Origin: Chitinophaga eiseniae
GTDB lineage: Bacteria > Bacteroidota > Bacteroidia > Chitinophagales > Chitinophagaceae
NCBI RefSeq assembly: GCF_900167135.1
Contig: NZ_FUWZ01000002.1
Location: forward strand, 1,886,651-1,950,650
Reading direction: 5' to 3'
DNA: 64,000 bases
Positions 49,954 through 58,207 of the stretch are shown in pieces (the stretch's first letter is position 1; every line of letters begins with the position of its first letter). The notes beneath the pieces were generated by a model, which worked only from the letters and a program-made list of their open reading frames with translations, searched no databases and was not told where the DNA came from. Made by a program: the position numbers and the translations under genes.

Positions 49954-51162
49954 TCAGGCGGTTTTTTGCGTTGTTTTGTCCTGGAAGAGCAGCATGAACA
50001 GCACCAGCACAGCAGCGGCGATACCGGCAGGAATCAGCCAGATACCTTGCCAGTTGTGGCCGGAAGCGGTTTTGTAAGACTCTACGATAGGACCGGAGAT
50101 CAGGAAGCCGATCAGCATGCCTACGCCATAGGTGGCGAGGGTAACGAAGCCCTGCGCAGAGCTTTTGAATTCTTCCCCCGCCAGTTTATCGGTGTAAATC
50201 TGACCGGTAACGAAGAAGAAGTCATAGCAGATACCATGCAACACGATACCCACGATCAGCATCCAGTAGTTGGAATCCACATTGCCGTAGGCAAACAGCA
50301 CGTAACGCAGTACCCAGGCCAGCATACCTAGCGCCAGCATCTTTTTCACGCCCAGGCGGACGAAGAAGAGCGGCATCACCAGCATGAAGAAAAATTCTGA
50401 CATCTGCCCGAGGGACTGTTTACCCGCGGCGGCAGTCATCCCAATCTCGTTGAGGAATGGGTTGGTGAAGTTGTAATAAAACGCCAGGGGAATGCAGATA
50501 GCGATGGAAGCCAGGAAAAAGAGCAGGTAGGAGCGGTTTTTCAGCATCCGGATGGCATCCAGGCCGAGGATTTCTTTTACAGAGATCTCTGTGCCTTTTT
50601 TGGCCGGTGGCGTCTTTGGCAGCGTGAAGCTGAAGAGGCCCAACAGCAGGGATGCGCCGGCAGCCATCTTAAACGTGAGGCCCAGCGTGTTGGATTTTTC
50701 CCAGTTGAGCCAGCCGATCAGCAGTCCGGCGATGATCCAGCCGAAGGTGCCGAACACGCGGATGGTGGAGAACTCCTTGCTGGGATCGCTCATCTGCCGG
50801 AAGGAGATGGAGTTTACCAGCGCCAGCGTTGGCATGTACAGGATCATGTACACCAGCAGTACAGGGTAGAAGCTGTCGAAGCTGGTCATGCCGGAGCAGG
50901 TCCATAAAAGCGCTGCCCCGATCAGGTGAATGGCGCCGAGGATCACCTGGGCAGAAATAAAACGGTCCGCAATAATACCCACGATGAAAGGTGCGATGAC
51001 AGCCCCGATCGATTGGGTGAGGAAAGCAACGCTCACCTGGTTGGCATTGGTGTCCTGCAGATTTTTTAATACGAACGTACCTAATGTCACAAACCATGCT
51101 CCCCAGATAAAGAACTCGAGGAACATCATGAAGGACAATTGTACTCTTACGGCTGATTTCAT
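49954..51162 (-). CDS. MFS nucleoside-type permease (NupG/XapB-like)
   Basis: A 402-residue protein with twelve membrane helices. The N-terminus RVQLSFMMFLEFFIWGAWFV and IGAVIAPFIVGIIADRFIS, then SVKEILGLDAIRMLKNRSYL at the central loop and FFFVTGQIYTDKLAGEEFKS, match the nucleoside:H+ symporter branch of the major facilitator superfamily. It would import nucleosides across the inner membrane. Single gene with its own terminator; start at the ATG 51162. Confidence 0.85.
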   Translation of the reverse strand: MKSAVRVQLSFMMFLEFFIWGAWFVTLGTFVLKNLQDTNANQVSVAFLTQSIGAVIAPFIVGIIADRFISAQVILGAIHLIGAALLWTCSGMTSFDSFYPVLLVYMILYMPTLALVNSISFRQMSDPSKEFSTIRVFGTFGWIIAGLLIGWLNWEKSNTLGLTFKMAAGASLLLGLFSFTLPKTPPAKKGTEISVKEILGLDAIRMLKNRSYLLFFLASIAICIPLAFYYNFTNPFLNEIGMTAAAGKQSLGQMSEFFFMLVMPLFFVRLGVKKMLALGMLAWVLRYVLFAYGNVDSNYWMLIVGIVLHGICYDFFFVTGQIYTDKLAGEEFKSSAQGFVTLATYGVGMLIGFLISGPIVESYKTASGHNWQGIWLIPAGIAAAVLVLFMLLFQDKTTQKTA

Positions 51163-51277
51163 AACGTTTTTTTAGCTTTTTAAATGCATCTGAATGAACT
51201 GCTTAAGATAGCAAATTATTGTAAATCGTCTGGGAAATTTATGATGGAAGAAAAAAACGTAATGGGTTTCCGGCGGT

Positions 51278-51997
51278 TCAGGACCGCAGTTTACGGCCAT
51301 GCATCACCGCGATGGGAGAGCCATTGGCCAGCAGGGCCGACAACGGCGCCTGTTCGAGTACCGGGCCGAAGGCCGGGCCATACAGGCGGGAGGCATGGCA
51401 CCGGTAATCGTAGTCAATCACCGGGTGGAGGTCCCACCTGGGGTGGGCCACTTCATATTCACCGGTGGTACGATGGTCCAGCCGGGTGTAGCCCCAGTAA
51501 TGCTCTGTGATAAAAGCGGCTTCGCTGCCCTCTTCCAGCGGCCGGGGCTTCGCTGCGGCGGTAGCCTTGAGGTAGTTCATCTGGCCGGCCACTTCCCATT
51601 CGTATTGCACATGAAGGGTGTCGGCATCCGGTTGCCCCCATTGGTGACGCATCCGGTGGGTGGCGTAGTTTTCTTTGTAGAGGGTATTGGCTACCAGCGT
51701 GATCAGTGGTTTGGGCACCAGTTCCCGGATAAATACCACCCCCCGTTTCCACTGGCCCTGGTCTTTATAGCGGACATAAAAACGAAGGTTCACTTCCTCA
51801 AAGGTGCGATGGCCGGGGAAGCCGATACCTTTGACTTTCGTGTCCTGGAAAAGGAAGCCAACGAGGCTGACGTAATGGATGTTGTTAAAGGTGTCCGGTT
51901 CGGTGTGTGCCGGGAGATATGGCCGCAGCGTGTTGGCATCTGCGGCAAAATTGAGCATCAGCAGATTCCGCCAGCTGGCAGTCAGGAATGGGCGCAT
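51278..51997 (-). CDS. DUF2071 (YqjF-like) protein
   Basis: A 239-residue soluble protein. RPFLTASWRNLLMLNFAADA, NIHYVSLVGFLFQDTKVKGI, FEEVNLRFYVRYKDQGQWKR, GVVFIRELVPKPLITLVANT and HYWGYTRLDHRTTGEYEVAH are the order of DUF2071. The family is related to acetoacetate decarboxylase-like barrels, but has no proven activity. It shares its strand with endonuclease III, whose stop is 35 bases upstream of this start. Confidence 0.82.
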   Translation of the reverse strand: MRPFLTASWRNLLMLNFAADANTLRPYLPAHTEPDTFNNIHYVSLVGFLFQDTKVKGIGFPGHRTFEEVNLRFYVRYKDQGQWKRGVVFIRELVPKPLITLVANTLYKENYATHRMRHQWGQPDADTLHVQYEWEVAGQMNYLKATAAAKPRPLEEGSEAAFITEHYWGYTRLDHRTTGEYEVAHPRWDLHPVIDYDYRCHASRLYGPAFGPVLEQAPLSALLANGSPIAVMHGRKLRS

Positions 51998-52032
51998 ACG
52001 GAAGATTTAGGTATACTGAATATACGTAATTG

Positions 52033-52680
52033 TTACTGAGCCTTTGTGATTTGTTGATAGTATTTACACGCCGGCCGCAGGCCACATTCACCGCATTTGG
52101 GATTCCTGGCGATGCAGATATAGCGGCCGTGCAGGATCAGCCAGTGATGGGCGATATACACCTTTTCCTTCGGGATATATTTCAGCAGCTGCAGCTCGGT
52201 TTGTAACGGTGTTTTAGCATTGGTGGTAAGGCCGATACGGGCGGATACCCTGAATACGTGCGTATCTACGGCCATATTGGGTTGCTGGTGCACCACAGAG
52301 GTGATCACGTTGGCGGTTTTACGCCCTACGCCGGGTAATTTTATCAACTCCGGTACCGTAGCCGGTATTTCGCCGTTGAAATCGTCTATGACCATCTGCG
52401 CCATCCCGATGAGGTGTTTGGTCTTATTGTTAGGATAACTGATACTGCGGATCAGGGGAAACAGCTCCTCAAAGGTGGCGTGGCTGAGCGCTTCCACATC
52501 CGGGTAACGTTCAAAGATGGCAGGAGTGGTCAGGTTCACCCGTTTGTCGGTACATTGGGCGGAGAGGATAACGGCTACCAGCAGCTGGTAAGGATTGTCA
52601 TAAATCAGTTCGGTTTCGGCATTGGGTGCATGTTGCTCGAAATAGCTGATAACGAATGCAAAACGCTCTTTTTTGGTCAT
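52033..52680 (-). CDS. nth: Endonuclease III
   Basis: A 215-residue DNA glycosylase/AP lyase for oxidised pyrimidines. The helix-hairpin-helix LIKLPGVGRKTANVI carries the catalytic lysine, and MAVDTHVFRVSARIGL the catalytic aspartate. The C-terminal four-cysteine iron-sulfur motif (CIARNPKCGECGLRPACKYY) is complete with the C-x6-C-x2-C-x5-C spacing. ATG 52680 gives MTKKERFAFVISYFEQHAPN, as in relatives; the frame from 52734 adds an unlikely leader. Confidence 0.95.
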   Translation of the reverse strand: MTKKERFAFVISYFEQHAPNAETELIYDNPYQLLVAVILSAQCTDKRVNLTTPAIFERYPDVEALSHATFEELFPLIRSISYPNNKTKHLIGMAQMVIDDFNGEIPATVPELIKLPGVGRKTANVITSVVHQQPNMAVDTHVFRVSARIGLTTNAKTPLQTELQLLKYIPKEKVYIAHHWLILHGRYICIARNPKCGECGLRPACKYYQQITKAQ

Positions 52681-52769
52681 GCCGTAAAAATAGGAAAAAT
52701 GAGTCGATAACCGCACGTGGAACTTGCAGTACAATCGACAGGCAGTAAAGTCAGTACAAGTGTGCCGGA

Positions 52770-52982
52770 TTATGGTTTTTCCGGCTTACTGGCAGCGTAA
52801 TCAAAGATTAACCGGAGCGTGGCGGCCCTGGGAGAAAAACGAACAGTGTCAAGGACGGCTTTCGTGTCCTCGAAACAAGCCTGCTCTTCCCGGGTCAATG
52901 ATGCTTCCTGTTGTGAACGTTTGAGATCGCTATCAGTAACAAGACACAGGTGGGAGAGGGTAGATAGTGTAAAATTACTCAT
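52770..52982 (-). CDS. Small hypothetical protein
   Basis: A 70-residue soluble protein (MSNFTLSTLSHLCLVTDSDL at the N-terminus), probably two helices, with LTREEQACFEDTKAVLDTVR and SPRAATLRLIFDYAASKPEK. No family recognised. It lies 89 bases upstream of nth on the same strand. Its reality rests only on length and composition. Confidence 0.35.
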   Translation of the reverse strand: MSNFTLSTLSHLCLVTDSDLKRSQQEASLTREEQACFEDTKAVLDTVRFSPRAATLRLIFDYAASKPEKP

Positions 52983-53092
52983 GCAATATAGATTTGATAA
53001 GAGAATTGTATCCTACTTTATAACGATAGAAAGGTGCAATGTATTGTTAATTTAAGATAAATTTTTATGATCCGCAGGGAGATGGGAACCAA

Positions 53093-53404
53093 TTACTGCT
53101 GGGGAGCGGGGCTGATAATGAACAGGTCTTCATTATCTTTTTTCATATAGTATTTCTCTCGGGCGAATTTCTCCAGTTTCTCCGGGCTGGACAGCAGCTC
53201 CTGTTGTTCTTCCCGGGTTTGTCTGATCTCTTTGATGAAAAATTCCTTCTGGTCTTCCAGTTTATTCACTTCTGACTGGAACTGATATTGGTACATGAGG
53301 TTGGTCTTGTCCAGGAAGGCGATCCATATCACGAAAGCAAGGGCTGTAATAAAGAACTTGTTCTTTATGTAGCGCGGCAGTTTTATGGATTTCAGAAAAG
53401 ACAT
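53093..53404 (-). CDS. FtsB/DivIC-type septum formation protein
   Basis: A 103-residue bitopic protein: a basic N-terminus, one membrane helix (FFITALAFVIWIAFL) and a periplasmic coiled coil (NKLEDQKEFFIKEIRQTREE) ending REKYYMKKDNEDLFII, the FtsB/DivIC pattern in which YYMKKDNEDL-like ends dock with FtsQ/DivIB. It acts in the divisome. The gene is next to enolase as in many Bacteroidota; a palindrome (P3) lies between them. Confidence 0.85.
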   Translation of the reverse strand: MSFLKSIKLPRYIKNKFFITALAFVIWIAFLDKTNLMYQYQFQSEVNKLEDQKEFFIKEIRQTREEQQELLSSPEKLEKFAREKYYMKKDNEDLFIISPAPQQ

Positions 53405-53410
53405 AATGCA

Positions 53411-53507
53411 ATTTAGGGATTTTTTGATTTACGATTTTGAAATTTAACTGAAGCAGATCGTCGCAGCATTTTAAATTCCAAAATCGTAAATCAAAAAATC
53501 CCTGAAT
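53411..53507. repeat. Long intergenic palindrome P3
   Basis: Arms 53411-53447 and 53471-53507 (37 bp) are inverted copies with two mismatches around a 23-base loop. They start ATTTAGGGATTTTTTGATTT, closely similar to the P1 arms at 33696. It lies between enolase and the FtsB-type gene on the same strand. Confidence 0.85.
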
Positions 53508-53515
53508 ATTAGATT

Positions 53516-54805
53516 TTATTTTTTTACGCTGATGGCGTTGGTAGGATAGATCGCTACTTCACCCAGTTCTTCCTCGATACGGAGCAGTTGGTTGTATTTG
53601 GCCATACGGTCGGTGCGGGAAGCAGAACCGGTTTTGATCTGGCCGCAGTTCAGCGCTACTGCGAGGTCAGCGATGGTAGTATCTTCTGTTTCACCGGAGC
53701 GGTGGCTCATGATAGAGGTGTAACCTGCTTTGTGGGCCATGTTCACTGCATCGATGGTTTCAGTGACAGTACCGATCTGGTTTACTTTGATCAGGATGCT
53801 GTTGCCGATGTGTTTATCGATACCCTCTTTCAGGCGTTTTACGTTGGTTACGAACAGGTCATCACCTACCAGCTGTACGCGGCTGCCTACAGATTCGGTC
53901 AGTTTTTTCCAGCCTTCCCAGTCGTCTTCTGCCATACCGTCTTCGATGGAAACGATGGGGTATTTGGCACACCATTCTGTCCAGTAAGCCACCATTTCGT
54001 CGCTGGTGATTTCTTTCTGGGAACTCTTATAGAACTTGTATTTTTTGGTTTCTTCGTTGTACATCTCGCTGCTGGCGGCATCCAGGGCAATAGCGATCTG
54101 TTCGCCCGGGGTATAACCGGCTGCTTTGATGGCTTCCAGTACAGTTTCGATAGCTTCTTCGTTGCTCTGGATTTCAGGAGCGAAACCGCCTTCGTCGCCT
54201 ACGTTGGTGCTGTAGCCTTTGCCTTTCAGTACGGATTTCAGCTTATGGAACACTTCCACGCCCCAGCGGAGACCTTCGGAGAAAGTGGCAGCGCCGATCG
54301 GAACGATCATAAACTCCTGGAAATCAATTTTATTGTCCGCGTGCGCACCACCGTTGATGATGTTCATCAGGGGAATAGGCAGGGTGAATGCGTTTACGCC
54401 GCCCAGGTAGCGGTACAGCGGCTGGTTGCATTCTTCAGCGGCAGCTTTGGCTACGGCCATGCTCACCGCCAGGGTAGCGTTAGCGCCCAGTTTCGCTTTA
54501 TTGGGGGTTCCGTCCAGGGAAATCAGCAATTTGTCAATACCTGCCTGGTCAGTAACTTCCCAGCCGATCAGTTCTTCTGCGATGATTTCGTTTACGTTTT
54601 TAATAGCTTGCAGTACGCCTTTCCCGCCATAAACGCTCTTGTCGTTGTCACGCAGTTCTACGGCTTCGTGTTTACCGGTAGAAGCGCCGGAAGGAACGGC
54701 AGCACGGCCGAAATGACCGTCTTCGGTGGTTACGTCTACCTCAATTGTAGGATTACCGCGGCTGTCGAGGATCTGCCTGGCATGGATTGCTGAAATGGTA
54801 CTCAT
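53516..54805 (-). CDS. eno: Enolase
   Basis: A 429-residue glycolytic enzyme converting 2-phosphoglycerate to phosphoenolpyruvate. Clear motifs: ILDSRGNPTIEVDVTTEDGH, AVPSGASTGKHEAVELRD, GGAHADNKIDFQEFMIVP, the metal ligands in SIEDGMAEDDWEGWK and VGDDLFVTN, and the signature ILIKVNQIGTVTET and SHRSGETEDT. Length matches the family. GldA is encoded 27 bases upstream on the same strand. Confidence 0.97.
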   Translation of the reverse strand: MSTISAIHARQILDSRGNPTIEVDVTTEDGHFGRAAVPSGASTGKHEAVELRDNDKSVYGGKGVLQAIKNVNEIIAEELIGWEVTDQAGIDKLLISLDGTPNKAKLGANATLAVSMAVAKAAAEECNQPLYRYLGGVNAFTLPIPLMNIINGGAHADNKIDFQEFMIVPIGAATFSEGLRWGVEVFHKLKSVLKGKGYSTNVGDEGGFAPEIQSNEEAIETVLEAIKAAGYTPGEQIAIALDAASSEMYNEETKKYKFYKSSQKEITSDEMVAYWTEWCAKYPIVSIEDGMAEDDWEGWKKLTESVGSRVQLVGDDLFVTNVKRLKEGIDKHIGNSILIKVNQIGTVTETIDAVNMAHKAGYTSIMSHRSGETEDTTIADLAVALNCGQIKTGSASRTDRMAKYNQLLRIEEELGEVAIYPTNAISVKK

Positions 54806-54832
54806 AATTCGAAAGTTATAAATTGTTAGCTA

Positions 54833-55780
54833 TTAGCGGTTAGCAGCGGGCATTTCACCCATCGGGTCCACACGCTTTGTTATTTCCCGGAAAATAGATT
54901 CCAGGCTTTGTGAATTGCTCTGCAAAGAAAGGATGTTCCGGTTATTAATCAAAGCAAATTGTAACAGGTTTTTTCGCACAGCATCTACCTCGCTGGTATA
55001 CAGCTGCCAGGTGTTGTTTTCCAGGGCAGCCACCCGGGAAATACCGGGTATCTGCAACAGTTCGGCTTCGGTGGCAGGCTCTCCGAAGGCCACCTGCAGG
55101 TAGCCGCCGGTGGCGTTTTGCTGCTGGAGGTTGGCCAGCTGGTCGTCCGCCACTATTTTCCCTTTGTTGATGATGATCACCCGCCCGCAGAGCGCTTCTA
55201 CTTCCTGCATAATGTGAGTGGACAGGATCACGGTCTTGTCGGTCCCCAGGTTTTTGATCAGCTGCCGGATATCGGCCAGCTGGTTAGGGTCCAGCCCGGT
55301 CGTAGGCTCATCCAGGATCAGCACTTCAGGATCGTGCAGCAGGGCCTGTGCCAGCCCCACCCGCTGTTTGTAGCCGTTGGACAACGCCCCGATCTTCTTG
55401 CGGCTCTCCGGCGATAAGCCGGTCATGTCAATCACCCGGCGGATACGCTCAGCACCGGTTTTACCCAGCTGATGCACGCCGGCGACAAACTCCAGGAACT
55501 CCTTTACATACATATCATAGTACAAAGGGTTGGATTCCGGAAGGTATCCTACTCGTTTGCGTACTTCGGGCGACTGGCGCACGATGTCATATCCGCACAC
55601 GCTGGCACTGCCACTGGTAGGAGGCAGGAAACCGGTGATCATTTTCATCGTGGTGGACTTCCCCGCCCCGTTAGGGCCCAGGAAACCGGTGATTTCCCCC
55701 TTCTTCAGTTCGAAGGAAATAGCGTCCACTGCCCGTTGTTCGCCATAGACCTTGCTCAGTTGTGATACCAGGATAGACAT
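54833..55780 (-). CDS. gldA: Gliding motility ABC transporter ATPase GldA
   Basis: A 315-residue ATPase. Walker A GPNGAGKSTTMKMI (residues about 34-47), the signature LSNGYKQRVGLAQALLHDPE, Walker B LILDEPTTGLDPNQLADIRQ, switch STHIMQEVEAL. The C-terminal 90 residues, ending LESIFREITKRVDP, are the extension typical of the GldA group. GldA works with the GldF and GldG membrane proteins in Bacteroidota gliding; gldF/gldG are not in the window. Divergent from the M23 peptidase gene. Confidence 0.82.
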   Translation of the reverse strand: MSILVSQLSKVYGEQRAVDAISFELKKGEITGFLGPNGAGKSTTMKMITGFLPPTSGSASVCGYDIVRQSPEVRKRVGYLPESNPLYYDMYVKEFLEFVAGVHQLGKTGAERIRRVIDMTGLSPESRKKIGALSNGYKQRVGLAQALLHDPEVLILDEPTTGLDPNQLADIRQLIKNLGTDKTVILSTHIMQEVEALCGRVIIINKGKIVADDQLANLQQQNATGGYLQVAFGEPATEAELLQIPGISRVAALENNTWQLYTSEVDAVRKNLLQFALINNRNILSLQSNSQSLESIFREITKRVDPMGEMPAANR

Positions 55781-55864
55781 GTAGGATATACTTGTTTTGC
55801 GGCATCTAATGTACGGAAGAAATTACGTCTGTCAATTCCTATTTTTTTTCTACCATTGCATATT

Positions 55865-57559
55865 ATGAAGAGAGTCATTGGCTTATTTTGCTTACTACCG
55901 CATTTATTACAGGCACAATCCGTTCCCGAAAAGAATTATCCAAAAGGCTATTTCAGGAATCCTCTTGAAATTCCCATAGAACTGGCGGGTAACTTCGGTG
56001 AACTCCGACCCAACCACTTTCACTCCGGCATGGACATTAAAACCCGGCAACGTGAAAACATGGCGGTACATGCCGCGGCAGATGGTTATGTAAGCCGTAT
56101 CGGTGTATCGCATACCGGCTTTGGCAACGTGTTGTACATCACCCACCCGAATGGTTATACGACAGTATATGCGCACCTGAACGCCTTCTTCCCGGCTTTA
56201 CAGGCTTATGTGAAAAAACAGCAATACGCCAATGAAAGCTGGTCCAGCGACCTGTCTATCCCGGCAGATATGTTCCCGGTAAAAAAAGGCGACTTTGTAG
56301 CCTGGAGCGGCAATACCGGCGGCTCCGCCGGCCCGCACCTGCACTTCGAAATCAGAAATACTCAAACGGAAAAACCGCTGAACCCACTGCTGTTCGGCTT
56401 TAATATCGCGGATACCCGCCCACCGGACGTTTATCGTATAGCCATTTACGATAGAGACAGAAGTATCTACGAACAACAACCGGTAATACTGCCGGTGAAA
56501 AAGGTGGGAGATCACTACACCACCACCCAGCCGGTGGTGAAAGTACGGGCGCACAAAGCCGGACTGGGCATCAACGCCATCGACCGGATGAACAACGTGC
56601 CCAATACCTACGGTATCTACGAAGTGTTCATGTACAACAACGACGTACCGGATATCGACTTTCAGCTGGATGACATCGGGTACGACGAGACACGTTATCT
56701 GAACGCACATATCGACTACAAAGTGAAAAAAGGCAACGGGCCTTATCTCCAGTTGCTGTTTTCCGTACCGGGCAATGAACTGGGCATCTACCACGATCTG
56801 AAAGGAGATGGTACCATCAACCTGTCAGACGGCCAGGTACATGAAGTGAAACTGCTGGTGAAAGACGCCTACGGCAATACTTCCACCGTGAAGCTCCACC
56901 TGCAGCAAAGCGGAGACGAAGCACCGGAGAAAACCTGCGCCAACCCCATGTATCCCGACTCCCGTAATATTTTTGAAAATAACCAGGTGGAATTTTATGT
57001 AGATGAAAGAGCGCTGTACGATCAGATCTGCTTCAACTACCAGGAAGTAGCGGCTACTTCCCCTAAATGCTATTCCAATATCTACCGGCTGCATACGCCG
57101 CTGGTGCCGGTACACGATTTCTTCGATGTACGGCTGAAGCCCACCAAAACAGTTCCGGAGTACCTGCAGCCCAAAGTGGTGATGGTGCGGGAAGGACTGG
57201 GCAGCAGTAATACTTCCGCTACTGTAAAGGAAGATGGCTGGTATAAAGGTACTTTCCGCGATTTTGGCAACTTCCACCTTGAAATAGATACGGTAGCGCC
57301 CAAAGTAACGCCGGTAGCGGTAAAGCCCGGCGCCAACCTGTCCAGGGCCACCAAACTTTCTTTCGTGATGAGCGATGCCAGTGGTATCAAAGATTTCCGC
57401 GGAGAGCTGGATGGCCAGTGGCTGATGTTTTCCCGCAAAGGCAACGTGCTCACCTACACGTTTGATGAGCATTGCCCGCCAGGCAATCATACCCTCGTGA
57501 TGAAAGTGACTGACGTTGCCGGCAATGAAGGCAGCTACCACCTGTCCTTCAAACGTTGA
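55865..57559 (+). CDS. M23 family metallopeptidase (LytM-type)
   Basis: A 564-residue exported protein: a signal peptide (ending LLQAQ), then an M23 domain right at the N-terminus with the zinc motifs NHFHSGMDIK and HLHFEIR (residues about 55-180). About 380 residues of beta-rich domains follow (for example DTVAPKVTPVAVKPGANLSR and VTDVAGNEGSYHLSF), probably Ig-like. The zinc ligands are present, so endopeptidase activity on peptidoglycan cross-links is plausible. ATG 55865 is chosen over a TTG three codons earlier. Confidence 0.85.
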   Translation: MKRVIGLFCLLPHLLQAQSVPEKNYPKGYFRNPLEIPIELAGNFGELRPNHFHSGMDIKTRQRENMAVHAAADGYVSRIGVSHTGFGNVLYITHPNGYTTVYAHLNAFFPALQAYVKKQQYANESWSSDLSIPADMFPVKKGDFVAWSGNTGGSAGPHLHFEIRNTQTEKPLNPLLFGFNIADTRPPDVYRIAIYDRDRSIYEQQPVILPVKKVGDHYTTTQPVVKVRAHKAGLGINAIDRMNNVPNTYGIYEVFMYNNDVPDIDFQLDDIGYDETRYLNAHIDYKVKKGNGPYLQLLFSVPGNELGIYHDLKGDGTINLSDGQVHEVKLLVKDAYGNTSTVKLHLQQSGDEAPEKTCANPMYPDSRNIFENNQVEFYVDERALYDQICFNYQEVAATSPKCYSNIYRLHTPLVPVHDFFDVRLKPTKTVPEYLQPKVVMVREGLGSSNTSATVKEDGWYKGTFRDFGNFHLEIDTVAPKVTPVAVKPGANLSRATKLSFVMSDASGIKDFRGELDGQWLMFSRKGNVLTYTFDEHCPPGNHTLVMKVTDVAGNEGSYHLSFKR

Positions 57560-57583
57560 TTTTTAAAGTAAAAAAAACACGAT

Positions 57584-58057
57584 ATGGTAAACTTAAAGGA
57601 AGGCGACAAAGCGCCGGTATTCAAAGGCAAAGACCAGCACGGAAAGACCGTATCACTGACGGACCTGAAAGGCAAGCGTGTGGTGCTTTACTTTTATCCG
57701 AAAGACATGACGCCCGGTTGCACCGCTCAGGCCTGCAACCTGCGCGATAACTACAGCGCACTGACGAAGAAAGGATATGAGGTGATCGGTGTCAGCACCG
57801 ACAGCGAACAAAGTCATCTGAAGTTCATCGAAAAATATGAACTGCCTTTTACCCTGCTGGCGGATGATGATCATCAGATCGTGAACCAGTACGGTGTTTG
57901 GGGAGAAAAACAGATGATGGGCCGGAAATATGATGGTATTCACAGGACCACTTTCCTGATCAATGAGAAAGGAGTGATTGATCACATCATCAAAAAACCG
58001 GACACCAAAAACCACACGGAGGAGATCCTGGAACTCTGGTCTCGCAAAGAAGCTTAA
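57584..58057 (+). CDS. bcp: Peroxiredoxin, Bcp/PrxQ type
   Basis: A 157-residue thiol peroxidase that reduces peroxides with thioredoxin. VVLYFYPKDMTPGCTAQACN has the peroxidatic cysteine and, five residues on, the resolving cysteine (CTAQAC) as in PrxQ; GVSTDSEQSHLKFIEKYELP and RTTFLINEKGVIDHII complete the fold. It starts 24 bases after the M23 stop, so both may share a transcript. The large palindrome P4 begins inside its last codons. Confidence 0.92.
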   Translation: MVNLKEGDKAPVFKGKDQHGKTVSLTDLKGKRVVLYFYPKDMTPGCTAQACNLRDNYSALTKKGYEVIGVSTDSEQSHLKFIEKYELPFTLLADDDHQIVNQYGVWGEKQMMGRKYDGIHRTTFLINEKGVIDHIIKKPDTKNHTEEILELWSRKEA

Positions 58058-58206
58058 GTAAGCAAAGAGCGCAAAGGATCAAATAGTATAAACAAGCAAA
58101 GAAAACAAAAGGGGCGATGATCAATTTGATCATCGCCCCTTTTGTTTTCTTATTTAAAACTTAAAAAAATCTTTGCGCTCTTTGCTCCTTAGCGAGCTTT
58201 GCGAGA
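58040..58206. repeat. Nested palindrome P4 between bcp and gldJ
   Basis: Inner part: a perfect 26-bp stem (58099-58124 and 58126-58151) with GGGGCGATGATC in it and a one-base centre. Outer part: AGCAAAGAGCGCAAAG (58061-58076) with its exact inverse at 58171-58186, and further TCTCGCAAAG (58040-58049) with its inverse at 58197-58206. The left arm starts inside the last codons of bcp. Confidence 0.88.
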
Positions 58207-58207
58207 A

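Noticed and set aside
53588..54793. Plus-strand frame of 401 codons opposite enolase
   Set aside because: Antisense of a strongly conserved gene; no signal or motif of its own.
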